A DNA stretch of 64,000 nt, from positions 2,698,001 through 2,762,000 of the forward strand of contig NZ_AP021846.1 of NCBI RefSeq assembly GCF_009176705.1, read 5' to 3'. Position numbers and translations under genes: made by a program. The stretch's first letter is position 1. Each line of letters begins with the position of its first letter. The notes under the pieces were generated by a model, which did not search any database, had not been told where the DNA came from, and was given only the letters and a program-made list of their open reading frames with translations. Of the stretch, positions 58,319-64,000 are shown in pieces. This DNA is from Pseudoalteromonas sp. A25 (GTDB lineage Bacteria > Pseudomonadota > Gammaproteobacteria > Enterobacterales > Alteromonadaceae).

Positions 58319-59890
58319 CTAAGAAGCCAGGAAGTTTGACAAGCCATTCACATGCTCTTGAGTCTCCTGGATCAGCCCACCAATCTGACTCGCTGCATCT
58401 GTAGACGTTGAGGCTAATGCTCGCACCTCATCAGCCACAACGGCAAAACCACGCCCAGCTTCACCTGCTCTAGCTGCTTCTATTGCCGCATTTAACGCAA
58501 GTAGGTTGGTCTGTTCCGAAACCGAATTTATGGTTTTCACAATGCCTTGGATACGATCTAAAACTTGACTCATCGCTGTGTGAGTATTTTCGATTACGGA
58601 GTTTCTATCTGTAATATTGTCGCCAAACGCAATAAATTTGTGCACTTCTCCATTTAAGTTAACGATTGGTGTAACAATACAGTCGAGTAAAATAGCTTTA
58701 TCATCTTTATTCAACTGCAAGTTCATAGTCAGGTTTATCGACTGCCCACTTTTTAGTTTATGCTTGTCTTCATCTGATGTGTGCCTAAACAAGTTACCTA
58801 TCATATTACTGGCGGTAGATGATGACTGTTGCTTTAACTGATTTAAGCAAAACTCATTCGCTTCTTTTAATTCCCCTTCGAATTCAAACTCCATCACCAC
58901 AGAGTTCTTATCAACCGCATCTCTTTGAGTAAGCTGTTCAATAACTTGACGCTTAATATCGCGTATATCAGAGCTTACTCCCACAAAGCCTGTGTGCGTG
59001 CCATTTTTATCAAACGTAGGATTTACTGACAACACTATCCAGTATGGGTTACCTTGCTTGTCAAAGTTTAAGATCTCTTCATAAAACGGCTGTTTTCTTT
59101 TTAGATTTGCAGAGATCCGAGCAACGGTATCTTTGTCTGTCTGCTCTCGTTGCAGCATGCTACCAGGGCGTTTACCCATAACTTCAGACGCGTCATAGCC
59201 TGTCAGTGTCTCAAAGCCTCGGTTAACATACAAAATTTCCCCCTTGGCATTCGTAACAATGACTGAGCAAGTCGTGTTTTCTACGACCCGTTTCATCAAC
59301 TCAATATTCTGAGCTGCGCCTTCGTTTTGCTCTATTTCTATAAATTTATATAATCGCGCACTTCCAATGTGGGGGAGTTGATAACAAACCACTTCAAATG
59401 TTTTATCATTCAATGTTATATTTTGAGTGCGTGCAACATTAGCCAATAACGCTTTTACATCAAGGCCATCAATGAACGGCTCAAACGTGGTAGAGCATTT
59501 TAAGACAGAACCATGTTCCCCTATTAAACAGTAGGCACCATTATCGGCCGCTAAAAACTCGTCGAGGAATTCATCAACCCCCACCAGTAATTTATCTAGT
59601 TCAAATTGCAAAAACCACAATTGGTTTTTTTCACTGTTGATTTTAGATACCGTTGCTTTGTAAACACTTCCATCAACCACAGTTTCTTGGTGTCCCTCAG
59701 TTAATTGTACGGCGGGTAGAATGCTGCTCAAAGTCATCCCTTCTTGCACTTGCGAGGAAGGTAAAAATTGCTGTGCCGATTTGCTAGCAGCAAGGATGTT
59801 GGCATTATGATCAACCAATAATGCGTGTCCACTGAGGCTGTTAACAAATTGAATGTTTGCCTCTCGGACGATATTTTTTTTGAAGAACAT
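58319..59890 (-). CDS. PAS-domain methyl-accepting chemotaxis transducer, short signalling domain
   Basis: 523 residues, no membrane helix, so cytoplasmic. PAS-like sensors occur near 10-110, 200-320 (the clearest, with [33 protein letters not shown] and a PAC motif) and 330-440. The C-terminal signalling tip is [29 protein letters not shown]. The two arms of the signalling hairpin are short but equal (about 30 residues each), so the domain looks naturally small as in BdlA/Aer-like transducers. I prefer ATG at 59890 with GGTGGG upstream; GTG at 59899 is the alternative. Ligand unknown, perhaps redox or oxygen. Confidence 0.85.
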   Translation of the reverse strand: MFFKKNIVREANIQFVNSLSGHALLVDHNANILAASKSAQQFLPSSQVQEGMTLSSILPAVQLTEGHQETVVDGSVYKATVSKINSEKNQLWFLQFELDKLLVGVDEFLDEFLAADNGAYCLIGEHGSVLKCSTTFEPFIDGLDVKALLANVARTQNITLNDKTFEVVCYQLPHIGSARLYKFIEIEQNEGAAQNIELMKRVVENTTCSVIVTNAKGEILYVNRGFETLTGYDASEVMGKRPGSMLQREQTDKDTVARISANLKRKQPFYEEILNFDKQGNPYWIVLSVNPTFDKNGTHTGFVGVSSDIRDIKRQVIEQLTQRDAVDKNSVVMEFEFEGELKEANEFCLNQLKQQSSSTASNMIGNLFRHTSDEDKHKLKSGQSINLTMNLQLNKDDKAILLDCIVTPIVNLNGEVHKFIAFGDNITDRNSVIENTHTAMSQVLDRIQGIVKTINSVSEQTNLLALNAAIEAARAGEAGRGFAVVADEVRALASTSTDAASQIGGLIQETQEHVNGLSNFLAS

Positions 59891-60316
59891 GAAACCCACC
59901 AGAGATACTTGGAAAATTACGAATTATTTTAATAACACTATATCACTTACGAAAAAGAACCAAATTTAGTTCACAGCCTTACTAATGATAATTCTGCTCT
60001 GCTGCCTGCTATTCCAAGCAACGCTATACCTATCTGATATGCAAACCTATTATTGACTCCTTTGCTTCTTTACCTATCTCGCAACTCTTCTTAGGTATTT
60101 GCAACGCAAAGGTGGGGGGGGGTTATCAAGCAAATCATGCGATTCTGATTTGACCAAATCTTTCTTTATTTTATGCTACCACTCATTAAAGTACCTTTAG
60201 ACGGTCTTTGAGTACTACCACGGGTGCAAGTTCTTGTTGCTAGAAAGCGGTAATGAAGGTGCACATGCGTCATAACCAAAACATCACCGCTTTTATCGCT
60301 TCAATTCATATTGTAC
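59891..60316. other. Intergenic region without recognised gene
   Basis: AT-rich DNA with no supported gene. It contains a run of nine G (60114-60122), a possible slippage site but not inside a reading frame I can support. Confidence 0.4.
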
Positions 60317-60832
60317 TTATTCTGTATTGTCGCTCTTTTGCTTTTTGCGTCTCCAAGGCTCAATTGGCTGAGCAAAGTATCGCCACCATACATACTTCCA
60401 TGGGATCACAATCATTATTAAGCATATACCAATGATTGATCCTTTTACGCTGACAATACCAGGGATCTCCTCACCTGACAGCCAAGGCGGTAATGCAACC
60501 ACAAATAACCACACCGCCTTCCACACAATTTCATAAATCATAATCGGTAAAAACGCCAATGGACGAAAAAGCCCCCCAATCGCAAATACAGCAAGCGCGA
60601 ATAACATCGAATGACCCAGCCCCCGCCAGTTTCCCCACTCTGAAGCGCCCTCAAGAATGTAATTAAACTGGTTTGAGCCAAGCACTACCACCATTCCAGC
60701 AAAGAACACGCGAAGCCCCCACGTTTTCCAAAGTGGTACTGGTGGTGCCCCCTTTGCTATTGAGCCACACTCACTGTTATTATTTTCACTTACGTTAATA
60801 CCTTCATTATTGGTGTCAGATTTACTTTTCAT
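60317..60832 (-). CDS. Small multi-pass membrane protein of unknown function
   Basis: 171 residues, family not recognised. The hydrophilic N-terminus (about 35 residues, Asn/Ser-rich) is followed by about four membrane helices (about 45-62, 78-98, 100-118 and 133-150). The basic C-terminus (WRRKKQKSDN) is probably cytoplasmic. Start: the ATG at 60832, six bases after GAGG; an ATG two codons upstream is too close to that site. Divergent from the AraC-type regulator, which may control it. Confidence 0.7.
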   Translation of the reverse strand: MKSKSDTNNEGINVSENNNSECGSIAKGAPPVPLWKTWGLRVFFAGMVVVLGSNQFNYILEGASEWGNWRGLGHSMLFALAVFAIGGLFRPLAFLPIMIYEIVWKAVWLFVVALPPWLSGEEIPGIVSVKGSIIGICLIMIVIPWKYVWWRYFAQPIEPWRRKKQKSDNTE

Positions 60833-60997
60833 AGCCATACCTCATTTTCTAAATTTCGCCTTCATACTGCCACTCTTAAAGGCTTGTGGAGTGTCGAATT
60901 TGAAATTCGATGCATGAAAAAGACAGTAAGTCAGAAGATCCTCGAAAAAAAACGGGATTAATGTAAAATCATGGATACAAACATTGGGGAGTAGAAG

Positions 60998-62044
60998 TTG
61001 GAACTGCTAAAAGTCGCGCAATTAACCATTGTTTTACTAAGTATGGTTTTGGCCATTACGCATTATCGCCTTCGAGAAAAGCATGTTTTACATCTCGCTT
61101 TCGCTGTTTTTTGTGCTTCATCGTCCATGCATATTGCGAGTAAATTCGCCAGCGACTACTGGACTCCCTATCACCACTTAATCGGTATGCTGGGTTTCGC
61201 TACCTGCAGTGGGTACTGGCTATTTGCTCGTGCATTTTTCCGCAAAGCAAACCCCATCAATCAGCATCACCTCTTGCTTGTAGGTATCTTGGGGGCATGC
61301 CTGATACTACAACATGTCTTACGCTTTTTTGAAAAGATGTGGCTGGCAAATACGGATTGGCTGCCAATGCTAACAACTGTTTTATCCGAGGCCATTACAA
61401 TATTGTCGTCAGGTATGCTCATTCTCGCGTTTTGGGAAGGTTACCGTGTCTTGCCAAATGCAACTGCTACACAACGTAAAATATCCACAATTTACCTCTG
61501 CTCGCTCATTACTGGCATTGTCAGTGTTATGTTAATTGCCGCTGCATTACCAAGTAATGTATTAGCTGGAGCAGGACGAGACTGGCTCGTGGTTTTTGCA
61601 TACCTACTAATATTAGCTAGCACACAAGGCTTGATCCTATTTCGTCAAAAGCAGATTAACCAAAAAGAAAATAGCACCGATCTATCCGCTCAAGATGAGA
61701 GCTTACTTGCTAATCAAATTCATGTGCTATTGGTCGATGAGAAGCGCTTTTTGGAATCAAATTTGCGTGTTGCCGATATTGCTCGCGAACTAAACGTTCC
61801 TGAATATCGTATCCGCGCTATTATGCTCAATCATTTCAATGCCAAAAACTTTAATCACTATGTGAACCAGATGCGTGTTGAATACGCAAAAACAATATTG
61901 AGCGCGCCAGATAAGCAAGACTGGCCTGTACTTGTTGTTGGAATTGAAAGTGGCTTTGCTTCTGCCGCCCCTTTTACACGCGCGTTTAAAGAGTTTACAG
62001 GTTGTACACCCGGACAGTATCGCAAACAAAAGCTGGCACTTTAG
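60998..62044 (+). CDS. Membrane-anchored AraC-family regulator
   Basis: 348 residues. The N-terminal 220 residues form about seven membrane helices, the plan of sensor-type AraC proteins. The C-terminal 100 residues are an AraC/XylS DNA-binding domain: a first HTH in LRVADIARELNVPEYRIRAIM and a second ending in FASAAPFTRAFKEFTGCTPGQYRK. The start is TTG at 60998, supported by GGGGAG seven bases upstream. Likely target: the divergent small membrane protein gene (inference). Confidence 0.85.
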   Translation: MELLKVAQLTIVLLSMVLAITHYRLREKHVLHLAFAVFCASSSMHIASKFASDYWTPYHHLIGMLGFATCSGYWLFARAFFRKANPINQHHLLLVGILGACLILQHVLRFFEKMWLANTDWLPMLTTVLSEAITILSSGMLILAFWEGYRVLPNATATQRKISTIYLCSLITGIVSVMLIAAALPSNVLAGAGRDWLVVFAYLLILASTQGLILFRQKQINQKENSTDLSAQDESLLANQIHVLLVDEKRFLESNLRVADIARELNVPEYRIRAIMLNHFNAKNFNHYVNQMRVEYAKTILSAPDKQDWPVLVVGIESGFASAAPFTRAFKEFTGCTPGQYRKQKLAL

Positions 62045-62143
62045 TTCATTAAACCAAGAGTGCTAGCAAGCAAAGTAATCTCCATATACTTAAACGTGAG
62101 TGAGCACACAGCGTTTTTGCAACTTCGCTATGAGCGCTAGATA

Positions 62144-62270
62144 ATACCAATTTTATTAATACATTGATCATTCTATCGAGCTAAATAACTCATTAACTGC
62201 GTTAAATATTTCTCATGTAGAATAATTTATCTGCCGCAATATCTGATCACCAATTTAATGCAATTGGTAT
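62144..62270 (+). repeat. Dispersed repeat, copy 3 (127 bp, internal 35-bp deletion)
   Basis: Same ends and same orientation as copy 1, but 35 bases are missing from the middle (equivalent to the 3' half of the inner hairpin and adjoining bases). A few substitutions elsewhere. It lies between the AraC gene and the DUF2306 gene. Confidence 0.9.
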
Positions 62271-62472
62271 AACAGCCTTATTCGAAATGCTTAAAAACAC
62301 CCAGCATAAAAATAAAAGTTTAAAAATTAATAACTTAACTAAAACCACAAAAACTGGTTTGCTACTTTTTTAGCTAACCTCATAGTTTAGGGCACTGTTA
62401 CTCCTACTTGTTGCAGAAATGAAAGTGCCCTCAACCCATTGAACTAAAATATGCCACAACATACCCAGCGGA
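62271..62472. other. Gap between repeat copy 3 and the DUF2306 gene
   Basis: Two hundred AT-rich bases, no gene seen. Confidence 0.4.
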
Positions 62473-63369
62473 CTAAAATACAATTGGGTCCCCACTCATT
62501 ACCTGCAATAAAAATGGCGTGAAGCCAAATATCCCAGCCGACATAAGCACAGTAAGCACAAGCATTACCAGCGCAGTCATCATTTTTACATCAATGCGCT
62601 TGCTCTTAGCACCATAAAAATATAGTTGCGACGCCGCTAATGGTAAAAGAAAGCAACCAAACGTCCAGATAGGAAAAAACAGATCTCCAAAAGCTGGGTT
62701 ACCACCCACGGTAGTGCCAGTGATAAAGTAACTAAACACACCGACTCTAAGGAACCACTGCGCATTAGAGACTAAAAATAGACGGATAGCCCATTTACGA
62801 TGACTCGCTATGTTTTTGTTTATAGCAGTTTTAACCGTCATGTAGGCAAAACCTAGAATAAGAAATCCGTTAATACTCGTGCCTATCTCAGAGATAAGAT
62901 CTGGGCTCGCGCCTCTTATCCAGGATAAGTAAAAGCCTGACATCGCTAAGAAAAATACCGTTGCTAAGTAAACATACCCATTGATTTTATGAAACTTCGG
63001 TGCCAGCGCTCGCACTTTTGGTATGAGTTGTAAAGCGCCGCCAAAGGCGACAATACCAGCACCAATTACATGAACAAAAAAGAGCACGTTGCCTGCTGTA
63101 TCGCCTTCTTTGTGTGGCGTACTACCAAACACTTCCCAGCGATTCCAAATTTCCATGTTGTCGTTAATGACCGAAAATCCGTAAAACTTGATAATGTAAT
63201 AAAAGAAAAACCACTGACCGGCCATTACAGCTAAAAACCAAAATATTGCCGAATACTTTATCACCTTGTCAGCCAAATTTACTTTTACCTTTTTGCTCGG
63301 TTGTGCTCCGTTAGCCCCATTTAGCTTTTTTTCGTTTGCCATCGAAAAGTTGTGTGATGTTGACCCCAT
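62473..63369 (-). CDS. DUF2306-type membrane protein
   Basis: 298 residues with about seven membrane helices. The hydrophilic N-terminal 35 residues precede helix 1. The FVHVIGAGIVAFGGALQLIPKVR, HKINGYVYLATVF and ASHRKWAIRLF stretches, with conserved His residues on membrane helices, resemble the DUF2306 family and suggest a haem or metal site. Function unknown. The ATG at 63369 has AAGGAA eight bases upstream; a Met nine codons later is less likely. Confidence 0.7.
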   Translation of the reverse strand: MGSTSHNFSMANEKKLNGANGAQPSKKVKVNLADKVIKYSAIFWFLAVMAGQWFFFYYIIKFYGFSVINDNMEIWNRWEVFGSTPHKEGDTAGNVLFFVHVIGAGIVAFGGALQLIPKVRALAPKFHKINGYVYLATVFFLAMSGFYLSWIRGASPDLISEIGTSINGFLILGFAYMTVKTAINKNIASHRKWAIRLFLVSNAQWFLRVGVFSYFITGTTVGGNPAFGDLFFPIWTFGCFLLPLAASQLYFYGAKSKRIDVKMMTALVMLVLTVLMSAGIFGFTPFLLQVMSGDPIVF

Positions 63370-63711
63370 AATATGTTCCTTTAACGCTATTAAATTTTCA
63401 TCAAATTTATAGCAAGGAGCTATTTAGATCGTCCGAATGGGCATATTCGTACTAATCAAGCAAATAGCTGGGTGTTTTTTAGACAAAAACCACTTTTTAT
63501 CCGCTATTGACACTGCCGTAACTATTTTTTGTAAACTGAAGAGAATGCACTTTTGGTGTCATAGTTTCACTGCTATGGTGCGCTACTTACTAAATCCTAT
63601 GCACAAAACTACCTTAAAAGTACTTAACTTTTTAGATTGCTTTGACGATATTCATTCATCCACTCGCATGTTAAGCTGAACAAAAATAGGTCATGGATTC
63701 CTTATTAACTT
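63370..63711. other. Intergenic region between divergent DUF2306 and permease genes
   Basis: A possible sigma-70 promoter for the permease: TTGACA (63507-63512), 17 bases, TGTAAA (63530-63535), leaving a 170-base leader. The open frame at 63437-63679 lacks a ribosome site and any recognisable motif. Confidence 0.4.
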
Positions 63712-64000
63712 ATGACGCTCCTACAATTTCTCACCGCACTAGTGCCTATTCTCAGCGTTTTTGTGTTGTTGGTTTTGTTCAGACTGCCAGCTAAACAGGC
63801 CATGCCTTTAAGTCTAATTTTATGTGCATTAACCACATACATTTTTTGGCAAGTACCCGGGCTACAAATAGTCGCAGCTTCGTTTGAAGGGCTCGTCATC
63901 GCATGTACCATTTTGTGGATTGTCTTTGGGGCTATCTTGTTACTCAAAGTCTTACAACAAACTGGCGCAACGACCACGATTAAACAAGGTTTTACTCAGG
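63712..64000 (+). CDS. L-lactate permease (5' part, runs off the window)
   Basis: First 96 codons of an LctP/LldP-type permease. The translation has two or three membrane helices, with VPILSVFVLLVLFRLPAKQA and the IVAASFEGLVIACTILWIVFGAILLLKVLQQTGA stretch, which is the conserved N-terminal pattern of this family. ATG at 63712 with a weak ribosome site. Assignment based on partial sequence. Confidence 0.75.
   Translation, partial: MTLLQFLTALVPILSVFVLLVLFRLPAKQAMPLSLILCALTTYIFWQVPGLQIVAASFEGLVIACTILWIVFGAILLLKVLQQTGATTTIKQGFTQ

Noticed and set aside
58319..59890. Chemotaxis transducer truncated by the peptidase remnant
   Set aside because: Both arms of the signalling hairpin have the same short length, so the domain appears complete in its own small form.
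60114..60122. Run of nine G as a phase-variation tract
   Set aside because: It is not inside or directly upstream of any gene I can support; noted only as a possible assembly-sensitive site.
60253..60435. 60-codon plus-strand frame overlapping the small membrane protein gene
   Set aside because: It runs antisense to the better supported gene and has no ribosome site.
63437..63679. 80-codon open frame between DUF2306 and permease genes
   Set aside because: No ribosome site and no motif; the sequence reads like spacer and holds a promoter candidate.

Overview
The window looks like the chromosome of a marine gammaproteobacterium of the order Alteromonadales. It is most like Pseudoalteromonas, judging from AT-rich codon use, gene content and gene order; this is inference, with no database comparison. 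Nearly all of it is dense, conserved core genome.

1-12656 (minus strand) is the rpsB-tsf / pyrH-frr / uppS-cdsA-dxr-rseP-bamA-skp-lpxD-fabZ-lpxA run. It joins translation factors, UMP kinase, undecaprenyl-PP synthesis, CDP-diacylglycerol synthesis, the MEP pathway, outer membrane protein assembly and lipid A synthesis. Stringent-type promoters, hairpins and terminators divide it. Divergent from rpsB, 12925-17177 (plus strand) carries map, glnD and dapD.

17235-20809 (minus strand) is an aromatic amino acid and methionine catabolism block: a FolM-like pterin reductase, phhB, phhA with a perfect TyrR/PhhR-type box upstream, and methionine gamma-lyase. 20960-26146 holds the membrane-stress set ycjX-ycjF and pspABC on the minus strand, facing divergent pspF. 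pspF runs straight into sapABCDF (26149-31420). Between lie a sigma-54 promoter and putative PspF enhancer sites.

31463-38009 has a secreted TolB-propeller/amidohydrolase fusion, the MtfA peptidase and an HrpB-like helicase. 38130-41168 is the least conventional part: two adjacent genes for long alpha-helical proteins, each with a hydrophobic segment inside coiled coils and neither with a signal peptide. The layout resembles two-component alpha-pore-forming toxins. A TonB-dependent receptor with a structured leader follows, then uvrB and a MATE transporter. About 1 kb of AT-rich non-coding DNA with a DnaA-box inverted pair comes next, then tRNA-Asn and a catalytically degenerate GGDEF-EAL membrane protein. 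The complete rsxABCDGE electron-transport operon with nth (50745-57498) includes an rsxC carrying an exact 126-bp tandem repeat.

57499-64000 is more accessory. It has a 5'-truncated S41 peptidase remnant, a PAS-type chemotaxis transducer, a small membrane protein, a membrane-anchored AraC regulator, a DUF2306 protein and the start of an L-lactate permease. Three copies of a 162-bp repeat with ATACCAAT inverted ends lie at 18012, 57601 and 62144. Two of them flank the accessory segment in opposite orientation.
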